A program made the translations under genes and the position numbers. The notes below the pieces were generated by a model. The model saw only the letters and a list, made by a program, of their open reading frames with translations, searched no databases and was not told the origin of the DNA. Below are positions 46,006 through 56,066 of a DNA stretch of 64,000 bases, in pieces; position 1 is the stretch's first letter; the number at the start of each line of letters is the position of its first letter. This stretch comes from Herminiimonas sp. (GTDB lineage: Bacteria > Pseudomonadota > Gammaproteobacteria > Burkholderiales > Burkholderiaceae). Location: NCBI RefSeq assembly GCF_030655415.1, contig NZ_JAURVN010000002.1, forward strand, positions 372,001-436,000, given 5' to 3'.

Positions 46006-48285
46006 ATGTCTGTCATTGAAAAAATTCAGAAACTATTCAAAACAAAGCCCGTGTCACGCCAGGACAGCATGGATCATGTTTCGCTGGACATGTCGGCCGA
46101 TCCTTCGGCGACGGGGGCGATGGACGCGACGAGCAGCACGACCGCCATGGCTCGGGCGGGCGATGGTGCCAACGCCGGCCCTGACAGCCTGGCCTCGGGG
46201 GACGCCTCTGAAAAGGCCGAGTTGTTGTCGCTGCCGGTATTGGGCCGGCGGCCCATGGGGGAGCACCAGCGGATATTGGTGATTTTGCTGGGTTTCGCGG
46301 TGGTCGTGCTGGGTTCCGTGACATTTGTCGCCCTGAACCAGGCCGACAGAGTCGCGCAGCAGGTGGCGGCTACCGGGGACTCCATGATGCAGGCGCAGCG
46401 TCTTGCGAAAGCAGTGTCGCAGGCGATGCTGGGCAGTGCCCCGGCCTTTCCCGAGGTGCGCGAGAGCTCCGACGCGCTGGCCAAAGCCGTGCGCGGCCTG
46501 AAGGCCGGCGAGGCGTCGATGCACCTGGAGCCGGTTGCCGACGAGCTTCAGGCGGATGTCGCCACGGTGACGCCGCTCATGGAGCGCGCCGAGAAAAACT
46601 CGGCGACGGTGATGGGGCAGCAGGCGATTTTGACCCAGGTGGGCAACGCCTTGCGCACGATTAACCGGCAGTCCTCGGAACTGCTTGAAATCGCCGAAAC
46701 GGTCTCCTCGCTCAAGCTTCAACAAAACGCGGCCCCGGAAGAAATTGCCGCAGCCGGCCAGTTGGTGATGCTGACGCAGCGTATCGGTAAATCGGCCAAT
46801 GAGTTTCTGACCATGGAAGGCGTGAGTCCGGAGGCCGTCTTTTTGCTGGGCAAGGATTTGAATTCGTTCAAGGAAATCGCTCAGGGCTTGCTCGGAGGCA
46901 GTTCCGATCTGCGTCTGGCAGCTTCCAAAGACCCGCAAACACGGGAGCGGCTCGAAGCCCTGCTGGTGGTGTATGAGCAGACCCGCGTACAGGCGGGTGC
47001 GATTCTGGGCAACTTGCAGGGCCTGGTGTCGGCGCGTGAGGCCCAAGCATTGATTATTTCCGACAGTGAGGCCTTGCGTCGCGGCCTGGAGGATATTCTG
47101 CACAAGCTGTCATCGCAGACCGGTCTGGGTGTCGCGGCGCTGACCAGCTTGGCGGTGGCCGCCGCTTTTGCGCTGCTTTTCGCCGCAGGTCTGGCCCGCT
47201 TGCAGATTCTGGACAGCCGGCAACGCCAGGGTGTTGCCGAGAGCCAGCGGCTGGAAGCCAAAGAGCAGGAGCAGGATGCCAAACGCGTCAATGATGCCAA
47301 CCAGGCCGCCATTTTGCGATTGATGAACGAATTGCAGACAGTGGCTGAAGGCGACTTGACCCAGGAGGCGACGGTGACCGAGGACATCACCGGCGCTATT
47401 GCCGACTCGGTGAACTACACGGTGGAAGAGTTGCGTCAACTGGTGGGCAACGTGCAAAACACGGTGACACGGGTGGCGCAAACGACCGCTCAGGTGGAAA
47501 GCACGTCCACCGAACTGCTGGCGGCGTCCACCGAGCAACTGCGCGAAATTCGCGAAACCGGCCAGTCGGTGCTCGACATGGCGACCCGAATCAACCAGGT
47601 GTCCAGCCAGGCGCAGGAATCTTCCCAGGTGGCGCGCCAATCGCTGACCGCCGCCGAATCGGGTTTGCAGGCGGTGCAAAACGCCATTACCGGCATGAAC
47701 TCGATCCGCGATCAGATTCAGGAAACCTCCAAACGGATCAAACGCTTGGGGGAATCGTCCCAGGAGATTGGCGAGATCACCGAGCTGATTTCCGACATTA
47801 CCGAGCAGACCAACGTGCTCGCGCTCAATGCCGCCATTCAGGCCGCGTCAGCCGGCGAAGCCGGGCGGGGCTTCTCTGTGGTGGCCGAAGAGGTGCAGCG
47901 TCTGGCTGAACGTTCCGCCGATGCGGCACGACAGATTTCGGCGCTGGTGAAGGCGATTCAGACCGATACCCAGGATGCGGTAGCCGCCATGGAACGCTCC
48001 ACGCAAGGGGTGGTCGAAGGAGCCAAACTGTCCGACAATGCCGGTACGGCACTGACCGAAATCGACCAGGTGTCACGCCGGCTGGCTGAGCTGATTGAGC
48101 AGATTTCCGCCGCGGCTTCCAGGGAAGCCGAATCGGCGAACGTGGTTGCCGGCAACATGCAGCACATTTTCGCGGTGACGGAACAAACCGGAGAAGGTAC
48201 GCGATCCACCGCCCAGCAGGTGCGTGACTTGTCCCGGATGGCCGAAGAGCTCAGGCAGTCCGTCTCGCGATTCAAGATCGCCTGA
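46006..48285 (+). CDS. pilJ: Methyl-accepting chemotaxis protein PilJ
   Basis: PilJ is the membrane receptor of the twitching system. The ATG at 46006 (759 residues) follows GGAAGG; an ORF extension upstream overlaps pilI. The protein has a long Ala/Ser/Asp-rich cytoplasmic N-terminus (about 85 residues), a first membrane helix (90-110, [20 protein letters not shown]), a periplasmic sensing region with PilJ-type helical repeats, a second helix (about 373-397), HAMP-like helices, and a C-terminal signalling domain with [17 protein letters not shown] and paired Glu/Gln methylation-type sites. It precedes chpA by 56 bp; no pilK methyltransferase follows. Confidence 0.93.
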   Translation: MSVIEKIQKLFKTKPVSRQDSMDHVSLDMSADPSATGAMDATSSTTAMARAGDGANAGPDSLASGDASEKAELLSLPVLGRRPMGEHQRILVILLGFAVVVLGSVTFVALNQADRVAQQVAATGDSMMQAQRLAKAVSQAMLGSAPAFPEVRESSDALAKAVRGLKAGEASMHLEPVADELQADVATVTPLMERAEKNSATVMGQQAILTQVGNALRTINRQSSELLEIAETVSSLKLQQNAAPEEIAAAGQLVMLTQRIGKSANEFLTMEGVSPEAVFLLGKDLNSFKEIAQGLLGGSSDLRLAASKDPQTRERLEALLVVYEQTRVQAGAILGNLQGLVSAREAQALIISDSEALRRGLEDILHKLSSQTGLGVAALTSLAVAAAFALLFAAGLARLQILDSRQRQGVAESQRLEAKEQEQDAKRVNDANQAAILRLMNELQTVAEGDLTQEATVTEDITGAIADSVNYTVEELRQLVGNVQNTVTRVAQTTAQVESTSTELLAASTEQLREIRETGQSVLDMATRINQVSSQAQESSQVARQSLTAAESGLQAVQNAITGMNSIRDQIQETSKRIKRLGESSQEIGEITELISDITEQTNVLALNAAIQAASAGEAGRGFSVVAEEVQRLAERSADAARQISALVKAIQTDTQDAVAAMERSTQGVVEGAKLSDNAGTALTEIDQVSRRLAELIEQISAAASREAESANVVAGNMQHIFAVTEQTGEGTRSTAQQVRDLSRMAEELRQSVSRFKIA

Positions 48286-48341
48286 TACAGGCCTGATTTT
48301 CCCTGTCCGTGACCTCCGATTTATGAACCGGCCTGCCATTT

Positions 48342-51300
48342 ATGCAATCGAACGCCCCGAATTCATCAACTGCTGAACTCGATCTGGCCGTCAATGATCT
48401 GGGGCCGCTGGCCTGGGTACTGGACGAACTCCGGAAATCACTCGACGGGTCTGCCAAGGCCTTGAAGCGCTTTGTGCGGGACGCCGAGTTGGCGCGTGGC
48501 TCCGATCTCGCCGCCCTTGACGCCAGCCAGTTGCGCATAGCCCGCCAGCAATTGCACCAGGCCGTGGGCGCGCTGGAGATGGTGGGCTTGAGCGCGCCGG
48601 CACTGGTTTTGCGCGCAATGGAAGCGGCGGTGCAAAGGTTTGTCCAACGGCCTGAGCAATGCAATCAGGACGCAGTGGCCAAGGTCGAACGGGCCAGTTT
48701 TGCCCTGACCGAATACCTCGAAGGGGTGCTGGCGGACAAACCGGTGTCTGCCGTGTCCCTGTTTCCCCAGTACCGTGATATCCAGGGCTTGGTCGGCGCG
48801 GATCGCATTCATCCGGCGGATCTCTGGGTGTTTGAGTGGCGCTGGATAGAGCCGGCGCTGGCGTTAACCGTCGATGCCAGGGCTTACGACGATGCATCCA
48901 GGCAGTTGTTTGACCAGTTGGTATTGAAGATCATGCGCACGGGTGATCCGCAGGCGGCGCAAAGCCTCAGGGATGTGTGCCTGGGTTTCGCGCAAGCGCA
49001 AGCGCAGGGCGAACCCAGGGTGTTCTGGAAAATCGCTGCGGGTTATTTTGAGGCGCTGGCGCACGGTTTGCTGAAGGTCGATCTCTACGTCAAACGGGCG
49101 GCTTCGCGCGTCTTGCTGCAGTACGGGGCATTGGCCCAGGGCAGTACCGATGCGTCGGACCGGCTCGCGCAGGATCTGCTTTTCTTCTGTTCGCAAGCGG
49201 TGGCGCCTCGCGCCAGCGACACGCCGGTGTTGTCGGCGGTTCGCACAAGCTGCGGACTGGCCCGGTTCAAACCGGTTGACTATGAGGCGGTCCAGTTCGG
49301 ACGCTTTGATCCGGCGCTGCTGGCACAAGCCCGCAAGCGGATTGTCTCGGTCAAGGAAACATGGTCTTCGCTGACAGCCGGAGAGGTCAACAAATTCAAG
49401 ACCGTGGCCGACCAGTTCAGTCTGGTGACGGACTCGCTGGTCAAATTGCACCCGCCCAGCCAGCCGCTGGCGCTGGCCTTGTCGCGGGTCATTGATACCA
49501 CGGTACGCTCGGCGCAAGTCCCGCCCATCGAACTGGCGCTGGAGGTGGCCACGGCCGTGCTCTACCTGGAGGCCGCCTTTGATGACCTCGATCCCAACGA
49601 TCCGCAACTGGTGGTCCGTGCCGCCCGGCTCGCGGAGCGGCTTGAAAACGCCCGAACTGGCGGCGAAGCGCAGCCTCTTGAGCCCTGGATGGAAGAGCTG
49701 TACCGGCGCGTCAGTGACAAACAGACCATGGGAAGTGTCGTGGGCGAGCTGCGCATTGCTCTCGGTGAACTGGAAAAATCGCTGGATCTGTTTTTCCGAA
49801 ATCCGCAGGACAAAACGGCGTTGACCGCCGTCCCCGGCCAGCTTTCGCAGATGCGGGGTGTTCTGTCCGTGCTGGGGCTTGACCAGGCCTCTCAGGCGGT
49901 TCTGCGTATGCGTGAAAGCGTAGAGCAAATGCTGGTGGAAGGTGACGAGAAGCTGGCCGATGCCGCCGTAGCGTTTGACCAACTGGGCAACAACCTGGGC
50001 GCATTGAGCTTTTTGATTGACATGCTCAATTACCAGCCTGCGCTGGCCAAAAAACTTTTTGTCTACGACGAACTGAAGGGCGAACTCAAACCCCTGATGG
50101 GGCGTATCCACACCGCCTTTGATGCTGCCGCCGCAGTGGCCGTCGACAGCGGCTTATCCCGGAAAGTGTTGTCCGTTGTTCAGGACGCCAAAGCGGGCGC
50201 CTCGGCCGAGAATTTGAGCATCAAGCTTGATGTTCTGGCAACCCACGCTGCGCTGGCCGACCAGCCGAGCCTCGCGCAGACCGCCCGTGACGCGGCTGTC
50301 GCCGTGGCTGGAAACAGTGAGAAGTCAGCCCCCGGTTCGCTGATGCATCTGGTTGCAGCCGCAGCGCCGGTCGCCGCGCCGGACGGCTCGGCGACCGCCT
50401 CCGTGGATTTGGAAGAAGACGACTTGCGCGATATTTTCCTGGAGGAAGCACGCGAGGTCGCCGGGCAGGCGCAAGCCGCTATTGCAGCGTTGGCCGATGA
50501 ACCGAGGGATATCAGTGAGCTGACGATACTGCGCCGCGCTTTTCATACGCTCAAAGGCAGCTCACGCATGGTTGGGCTCAACGAGTTTGGCGAGGCCGCA
50601 TGGTCGATGGAGCAAATGCTCAATGGCTGGCTGGCTGAACAAAAGCCCTCGAATGACGAATTCCGGACCTTGTGCGTACAGGCGATGGACGGGTTTTCCG
50701 CCTGGATTGAAGACATCGCGGCCAACCGCGACGCGTCGTGGAAATCCGCGGCGTTTCGCGCCAGCGCCGATGCCATGCGCGTGGAAGGACGTTTTAGCGC
50801 GCTCAGGTTGCCGGCAGCGCCTGCGGCGGTGCCGCAGCAGTCCGCACCGGCGAGCGCAGTCGTCCAAGCAGTGCAGGACACTCCCGACCTGCTGGTTGCA
50901 CCGGGTCTGGATTTTGACTTTGTGCTGGAGGATGTGCAGACGCCGCCAGCCGGGCAGCCTCTGGCCGATATACAGGGCATTGACTTTGACAGCCTGTCTG
51001 CGCTGACGGGACTCAGTGCCGATGCTCCTGTGGCAGCTCAGGTACCGGTTGATGGTATTTTCGAGTTCGACATCGCAGAACTGGCGCCTGCGGCAGAGGC
51101 CAATCCGATCGAATTGTCGGTCACTGATTTTGATGCGCACTTCCTCACCCCAACCGTTTCCGAAGACCGGGCCGTTCAAGCGCCGTCCGCCTTGCAGGAG
51201 GTGCCCGGAACCTTGGGCGCTGAAGTTTTTGACTTTCCCGCCGAGCCGGCGCTCAGCGAAACTGCCGGGGACGAGCAGGTCAAGGCGATTGGCTCCTTGC

Positions 51301-54300
51301 GCATCGGTATTCCGTTGTACAACGTGTATTTGAACGAGGCTGACGAATGGTCCCGTCGGCTGGTGACTGAAGTCACGGAGTGGACGATGGAGCAGGACGG
51401 CCCCATCGGGGATTCGGCCCTGGCGCTGACCCATTCGCTGGCCGGCAGTTCGGCGACGGTCGGGTTTGAAGCCTTGTCGGAAATGGCCCGTGCGCTTGAG
51501 CATGCCTTGCAGCAGTCGCAAGTCCAGCATGGACGCGGAGGGGCCAGGCACAGCCAATTATTTATCGATGCTGCCGAAGATATTCGGCGCTTGCTGCATC
51601 AGTTTGCAGCCGGCTTTCTCAAGCAGCCCGACCCGAAGATTTTGCGGGCATTGCGCGAAATCGATTTTTCCGACCCGGGGGCTGCCGGGTCCCGTGTCGT
51701 CGAAAGTGCGAATGCCGCGGAAGTCAGCATCGAGCCGGTCGTGCCGGCGCCACCCATTGAGCCCGCGCAGGCGGCCAGCGCCAGCGCGCCCGCAGCAGGG
51801 CTGACTGCGCGCCTTATCGCCAAAGCAGTGGCCGATGGGCTCGTGGTTTTGCCGTCAGCGATGCATCCCGCCGCTCCTGCTGTTTCCGATGCGCCGGCGG
51901 CCGCCAAGCCGCCTGGGGCAGCCGCCTTCAGTGAAGACGTGGACGATGAGTTTGATGCGGTTGACGTGATCGATCCGGATCTGTTCCCGATTTTTGAAGA
52001 AGAGGGCGCCGAATTGATGCCGCAACTGGGCGGCGCTTTGCGGCAATGGGCGGCTCGCCCTGACAACCATGGCGTGCGCAACGAGGTGTTGCGCGTCCTG
52101 CACACCCTCAAGGGCAGTGCGCGGCTGGCCGGTGCGATGCGGCTGGGTGAAATGGCGCACCGCATCGAGTCCGATATCGAGCATCTGGGCACCGATGCGG
52201 CCGCTTCGCAGGATTTTGAATCGCTGCTGGTGACCTTTGACGCGATGCAAGCCAACTTCGAGGCCTTGCGTCACCCAGGCGCGGCGCCTGAAGCGCGGGC
52301 ACCTCTTCAACCTTTGGCGCAGCCTGCCCAGGCAGAGGGCCGGGTACCGGCTGACGCGCAAGAGGCGCAGAACAAGAACACCCCTGCTGTGGGGGCGCAG
52401 CCTGTCGGCCGCAAAGTCACGAGTTCCCTGGCACAGGCCACAGCATTGCAGCCTTTGAGAACGGCTGCCTCAGGCTCGATACGCGTGCGTTCGCAGTTGC
52501 TCGACCGCATGGTCAACCAGGCCGGCGAGGTCATGATCACGCGGTCCCGTCTGGAGGCCGAGCTGAACCAGTTGCGAGGTTCGCTCGACGATCTGAGCGG
52601 CAACTTGGACCGTTTGCGCGCGCAACTGCGTGACGTTGAACTTCACTCTGAAACACAGATGCAGTCGCGCCTGCAGCAGGCCAAGGAAGCGCAGCTCGGC
52701 TTTGACCCGCTGGAGTTCGACCGCTTTACACGGGTGCAGGAACTGACCCGCATGATGGCCGAGTCGGTCAACGACGTGGCAACCGTGCAGCGGACCTTGC
52801 AGCGAACGGTCGAAGCGACCGAGGACGATTTGATCGCCCAGGCGCGCCAGACCCGTGAATTGCAGCGCGATCTGCTGCGCACCCGCATGGTGGAGTTCGA
52901 AGGCATTTCCGAACGGCTGTACCGCGTGGTACGCCAGGCTTCGAAGGAAACCGGCAAGCAGGTCCGCCTTGATCTGCAGGGCGGCACCATCGAGATGGAC
53001 CGCGGCATGCTGGACCGCATGACACCGGCGTTCGAACACTTGCTGCGCAATTGCGTGGCCCATGGCATTGAATCTCCCCAGGCCCGCGCGGACGCGGGCA
53101 AAGACCCGAGCGGCCTGATCACCGTGAGCCTGCTGCAATCAGGCAATGACGTGTCTGTCGAGTTCAGCGACGATGGCGCCGGCCTGAATTTGCAGCGTAT
53201 CCGGGAGAAGGCGCTTGCCTCGGGCTTGCTGGCGCCAGGCCGGCAGATCGGTGACGACGAAGCCGCCAACATGATCTTCATGCCCGGCTTTACCACCGCC
53301 TCCCAGGTCACCGAACTGGCCGGTCGGGGCATCGGCATGGATGTGGTGCGCGCGGAGGTCAACGCGCTGGGCGGCCACATTGAGACCAGCACGGTGGCCG
53401 GCAAAGGCACCAGCTTCAAGCTGGTGTTGCCGCTGACCACGGCGGTGACGCAGGTGGTCATGCTGCGCGCGGGCACCTCCTTGGTGGGTGTGCCGGCGAA
53501 CGTGGTTGAAACCGTGCGCCGGATTTCAGCGAAGGATTTGCAGCAGGCCTATAACACGGGTGTGCTTGATGTCGCCGGCGAGGCCGTTCCGTTCTTTTGG
53601 TCAGGCGCTTTGCTGCAGGCCTCGCGCCGCAGCAGCGAGTCGCAAGGAAAAACCGCCTCGGTGCTTGTCTTCCGCAGTGCCGCCCAACGGCTCGCGCTGC
53701 ACGTCGATGAAGTTCTCGGCAACCAGGAGGTGGTGGTTAAAAACCTCGGTCCCCAATTGTCGCGTCTACCGGGTCTGGCCGGCATGTCGGTGCTGGCCTC
53801 GGGCGCGGTGGTGCTGATCTACAACCCGGTGGCTTTGGCCACCGTGTATGGCCAACAGGCGCGCGCATGGAGTTCCGACAGCGCCGAGCCGCACATGCTG
53901 GAGCAGTCCGGTGTTCAAACGGCTACGGAGGGGCGTGCGCCTGTCGCCTTGCCGGCGGCGGCAGTGTCACAAATTCCGCTGATCCTGGTGGTCGATGATT
54001 CCATCACGGTGCGGCGCGTGACGCAGCGCCTGTTGCAGCGCGAGGGTTATCGCGTGTCCATGGCGGCCGATGGGTTGCAGGCCCTGGAGCGCCTGCAGGA
54101 AGAGCGGCCCACGGTGGTGCTGTCCGACATTGAAATGCCGCGCATGGATGGTTTCGATCTGGCGCGCAATATCCGGGGCGATGTGCGCCTGAGTCGTTTG
54201 CCCATCATCATGATCACGTCGCGCATTGCCGAAAAGCACCGCGAACACGCCAAAGAGCTCGGCGTCGACCATTACCTGGGCAAGCCTTACGCCGAAGATG

Positions 54301-54353
54301 CGTTGCTCAGCCTGATTCGCCACTATTGCACCGCAGAGGCCCCGGTTTCATAG
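48342..54353 (+). CDS. chpA: Hybrid CheA-type kinase ChpA/PilL with three HPt histidines and a C-terminal receiver
   Basis: This 2003-residue protein is the kinase of the Pil-Chp pathway. An N-terminal FimL-like helical region of about 550 residues is followed by histidine-containing phosphotransfer sites: His735 (FHTLKGSS), a degenerate His1031 (THSLAGSS) and His1254 (LHTLKGSARL). A coiled dimerisation region (about 1380-1500), a CheA ATPase with the N-box HLLRNCVAHGIE near residue 1566, and a CheW-like domain follow. A C-terminal receiver has Asp1929 (VLSDIEMPRMDG). Pseudomonas ChpA is longer (about 2470) with more phosphosites; this one is a shorter version. Confidence 0.93.
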   Translation: MQSNAPNSSTAELDLAVNDLGPLAWVLDELRKSLDGSAKALKRFVRDAELARGSDLAALDASQLRIARQQLHQAVGALEMVGLSAPALVLRAMEAAVQRFVQRPEQCNQDAVAKVERASFALTEYLEGVLADKPVSAVSLFPQYRDIQGLVGADRIHPADLWVFEWRWIEPALALTVDARAYDDASRQLFDQLVLKIMRTGDPQAAQSLRDVCLGFAQAQAQGEPRVFWKIAAGYFEALAHGLLKVDLYVKRAASRVLLQYGALAQGSTDASDRLAQDLLFFCSQAVAPRASDTPVLSAVRTSCGLARFKPVDYEAVQFGRFDPALLAQARKRIVSVKETWSSLTAGEVNKFKTVADQFSLVTDSLVKLHPPSQPLALALSRVIDTTVRSAQVPPIELALEVATAVLYLEAAFDDLDPNDPQLVVRAARLAERLENARTGGEAQPLEPWMEELYRRVSDKQTMGSVVGELRIALGELEKSLDLFFRNPQDKTALTAVPGQLSQMRGVLSVLGLDQASQAVLRMRESVEQMLVEGDEKLADAAVAFDQLGNNLGALSFLIDMLNYQPALAKKLFVYDELKGELKPLMGRIHTAFDAAAAVAVDSGLSRKVLSVVQDAKAGASAENLSIKLDVLATHAALADQPSLAQTARDAAVAVAGNSEKSAPGSLMHLVAAAAPVAAPDGSATASVDLEEDDLRDIFLEEAREVAGQAQAAIAALADEPRDISELTILRRAFHTLKGSSRMVGLNEFGEAAWSMEQMLNGWLAEQKPSNDEFRTLCVQAMDGFSAWIEDIAANRDASWKSAAFRASADAMRVEGRFSALRLPAAPAAVPQQSAPASAVVQAVQDTPDLLVAPGLDFDFVLEDVQTPPAGQPLADIQGIDFDSLSALTGLSADAPVAAQVPVDGIFEFDIAELAPAAEANPIELSVTDFDAHFLTPTVSEDRAVQAPSALQEVPGTLGAEVFDFPAEPALSETAGDEQVKAIGSLRIGIPLYNVYLNEADEWSRRLVTEVTEWTMEQDGPIGDSALALTHSLAGSSATVGFEALSEMARALEHALQQSQVQHGRGGARHSQLFIDAAEDIRRLLHQFAAGFLKQPDPKILRALREIDFSDPGAAGSRVVESANAAEVSIEPVVPAPPIEPAQAASASAPAAGLTARLIAKAVADGLVVLPSAMHPAAPAVSDAPAAAKPPGAAAFSEDVDDEFDAVDVIDPDLFPIFEEEGAELMPQLGGALRQWAARPDNHGVRNEVLRVLHTLKGSARLAGAMRLGEMAHRIESDIEHLGTDAAASQDFESLLVTFDAMQANFEALRHPGAAPEARAPLQPLAQPAQAEGRVPADAQEAQNKNTPAVGAQPVGRKVTSSLAQATALQPLRTAASGSIRVRSQLLDRMVNQAGEVMITRSRLEAELNQLRGSLDDLSGNLDRLRAQLRDVELHSETQMQSRLQQAKEAQLGFDPLEFDRFTRVQELTRMMAESVNDVATVQRTLQRTVEATEDDLIAQARQTRELQRDLLRTRMVEFEGISERLYRVVRQASKETGKQVRLDLQGGTIEMDRGMLDRMTPAFEHLLRNCVAHGIESPQARADAGKDPSGLITVSLLQSGNDVSVEFSDDGAGLNLQRIREKALASGLLAPGRQIGDDEAANMIFMPGFTTASQVTELAGRGIGMDVVRAEVNALGGHIETSTVAGKGTSFKLVLPLTTAVTQVVMLRAGTSLVGVPANVVETVRRISAKDLQQAYNTGVLDVAGEAVPFFWSGALLQASRRSSESQGKTASVLVFRSAAQRLALHVDEVLGNQEVVVKNLGPQLSRLPGLAGMSVLASGAVVLIYNPVALATVYGQQARAWSSDSAEPHMLEQSGVQTATEGRAPVALPAAAVSQIPLILVVDDSITVRRVTQRLLQREGYRVSMAADGLQALERLQEERPTVVLSDIEMPRMDGFDLARNIRGDVRLSRLPIIMITSRIAEKHREHAKELGVDHYLGKPYAEDALLSLIRHYCTAEAPVS

Positions 54354-54450
54354 GAAGAAAGAAAGCCTTTTCCCCTTGCTGCAAGCGCGCTGGCGCTGCA
54401 TGGCGATGGTTTTTCTTCCCGCTCAGGCCCGCTGTGCGTAAAATGGCGGC

Positions 54451-55038
54451 ATGGCCATGGATTTTGCATCGATCAACCTGACGCATCACTTTTTGATTGC
54501 CATGCCCGGACTGGATGACGAGGCTTTTGCAAAAAGCGTGGTCTACATGTGCGAGCACAGCGACCGTGGCGCGCTGGGGCTGGTGATCAACAAGCCCAGC
54601 GAGATCAACCTCAAAAGCCTGTTCGACAAGGTGGCGCTGCCATTGCGGCGCAGTGATCTGACCGAATCCCCGGTGTTCCAGGGCGGCCCGGTGCAGACCG
54701 AGCGGGGCTTTGTGCTGCACGAGTGCATGCTCGCGGGCAGCGAATCGGTGTATGCCTCGACCATGACGATTCCTGGCGGGCTGGAGATGACCACCTCCAA
54801 GGACGTGCTCGAAGCCTTGTCGACCGGGGCCGGGCCGCGCAAGGTGTTTGTCTCGCTGGGTTATTCGGCTTGGGGGGAGGGTCAGTTGGAGTCCGAGATC
54901 TCCGCCAATAGCTGGCTGACCGTCGAGGCGGACCTGTCGCTGATTTTCGACACGCCGGTCGCGCAGCGTTACGACAAGGCGCTGATGTTGCTTGGCCTGC
55001 AGAGCTGGATGCTGTCGCCCGAGGCAGGGCACGCATGA
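54451..55038 (+). CDS. yqgE: YqgE/AlgH-family protein
   Basis: The 195-residue protein matches the UPF0301 (AlgH) family: HFLIAMPGLDDEAFAKSVVYM at the N-terminus, GLVINKPSEINLKSLF, the HECML segment and LVFGYSAWGEGQLE-like YSAWGEGQLESEI near residue 140. AlgH was named from alginate regulation in Pseudomonas, but its biochemical role is unknown. The gene is coupled to ruvX (ATGA overlap), a very conserved pairing. Either ATG 54451 or 54457 could be the start. Confidence 0.92.
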   Translation: MAMDFASINLTHHFLIAMPGLDDEAFAKSVVYMCEHSDRGALGLVINKPSEINLKSLFDKVALPLRRSDLTESPVFQGGPVQTERGFVLHECMLAGSESVYASTMTIPGGLEMTTSKDVLEALSTGAGPRKVFVSLGYSAWGEGQLESEISANSWLTVEADLSLIFDTPVAQRYDKALMLLGLQSWMLSPEAGHA

Positions 55039-55451
55039 GCGCAGTGGCTCAGCCTGCCATGACCGCTGACCTGCAAACATTCCTCGCTTTCGATTTTGGC
55101 CTCAAGCGTACCGGCGTCGCCACCGGCAACCGGCTCACGCGCACCGCCACACCGCAAGGCAGCATTGCCGCCGAGGGCGATGCCCGTTTTTCGGCCATCG
55201 CCCTGAAAATCAGCGAGTGGCAACCCGATGCGCTGGTGGTGGGCATTCCTTTCCACCCCGACGGCGCCAGCCACGACAATACCGTTCGCGCCCTGAAATT
55301 TGCCCGTCAGTTGCGCGGCCGGTTTGGCCTGCAGGTGTTCGAGGTTGATGAGCGCTACAGCACCACCGAGGCTTTGTCCCAGGGCGCATCCGATGCGGAT
55401 GCGGCGTCTGCCTGCATAATTCTGGAGCAGTTTTTAAGGAGCCTTTCATGA
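55035..55451 (+). CDS. ruvX: Putative pre-16S rRNA nuclease/Holliday junction resolvase-like RuvX
   Basis: The 138-residue protein has the RNase-H-like fold of YqgF: FDFGLKRTGVATGNRLT with the first catalytic Asp, VVGIPFHPDGASHDNTVRALKFA, and DERYSTTEA near residue 110. YqgF (RuvX) is implicated in 16S rRNA 5'-end processing; the earlier Holliday-junction proposal is less supported. Its ATG overlaps the yqgE stop, and its stop overlaps the pyrR start, so the yqgE-ruvX-pyrR genes are tightly coupled. Confidence 0.9.
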   Translation: MSAVAQPAMTADLQTFLAFDFGLKRTGVATGNRLTRTATPQGSIAAEGDARFSAIALKISEWQPDALVVGIPFHPDGASHDNTVRALKFARQLRGRFGLQVFEVDERYSTTEALSQGASDADAASACIILEQFLRSLS

Positions 55452-56029
55452 GCAGTGCGGAACCGCTTCAACCGGAGAAGGTCCCCTCGGGAGGGCAGCG
55501 AAGCGTGAGGACCGATATGACCAGCTTGACCCTGGATGCCGAAGCGCTGTACCGCGAGGTCCTTCGCGGCATGCAGCAGCTCGTGACGACCCATGCTCAA
55601 GCGCCCCGGCTGGTGGGCGTGGCTTCCGGCGGCGTCTGGCTGGCCGAGCGCCTGCGCACCGACCTGGCTCTGGCGGACGAGGTGGGCACACTGTCTTCTG
55701 CCATGCACCGTGACGATTTTTCCCGGCGCGGCCTATCGGCCGGCGGCCAGACCGTGCTGCCTTTCGATGTCAACGGGGCCGACCTGATCGTGCTCGACGA
55801 CGTGCTCTACACCGGTCGCACCATTCGTGCGGTGCTCAACGAGCTGTTTGATTACGGCCGGCCGGCCAGCGTCAAACTGGTGGTGCTGGTAGACCGGGGC
55901 GGGCGCGAACTGCCGATACAGCCCGACTTTGCTGCTGCCCGCGTGGCCCTGCCGGCGTCGCAGTCGCTGGCGCTGGCGCGCGATGACGACGGCCATTTCA
56001 GTTTCCAAGTGCAAGGAGTCACGGCATGA
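55448..56029 (+). CDS. pyrR: Pyrimidine regulatory protein PyrR / uracil phosphoribosyltransferase
   Basis: PyrR has a phosphoribosyltransferase fold: the PRPP motif [21 protein letters not shown] is near residues 113-133, and [15 protein letters not shown] near 150. It may act as uracil phosphoribosyltransferase, as pyr-RNA regulator, or both; no RNA target is obvious upstream. The ATG at 55448 has AAGGAG and overlaps ruvX (ATGA). The alternative ATG at 55517 also has a ribosome site (GAGG). Between them lies a repeat-family segment (55483-55512) translated as [13 protein letters not shown], so the longer form may be an artefact of repeat insertion. Confidence 0.85.
   Translation: MSSAEPLQPEKVPSGGQRSVRTDMTSLTLDAEALYREVLRGMQQLVTTHAQAPRLVGVASGGVWLAERLRTDLALADEVGTLSSAMHRDDFSRRGLSAGGQTVLPFDVNGADLIVLDDVLYTGRTIRAVLNELFDYGRPASVKLVVLVDRGGRELPIQPDFAAARVALPASQSLALARDDDGHFSFQVQGVTA
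55483..55512 (+). repeat. Repeat-family segment inside the pyrR reading frame
   Basis: CCCTCGGGAGGGCAGCGAAG followed by CGTGAGGACC matches the core of the tandem 84-bp units (CCCTCGGGGGGCAGCGAAG). It is in frame with pyrR, encoding about ten residues in its N-terminal extension. Confidence 0.7.
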
Positions 56030-56066
56030 AGCCTTGCGCCCTGGCGGCCTTGCGGAAGGCTTGACC

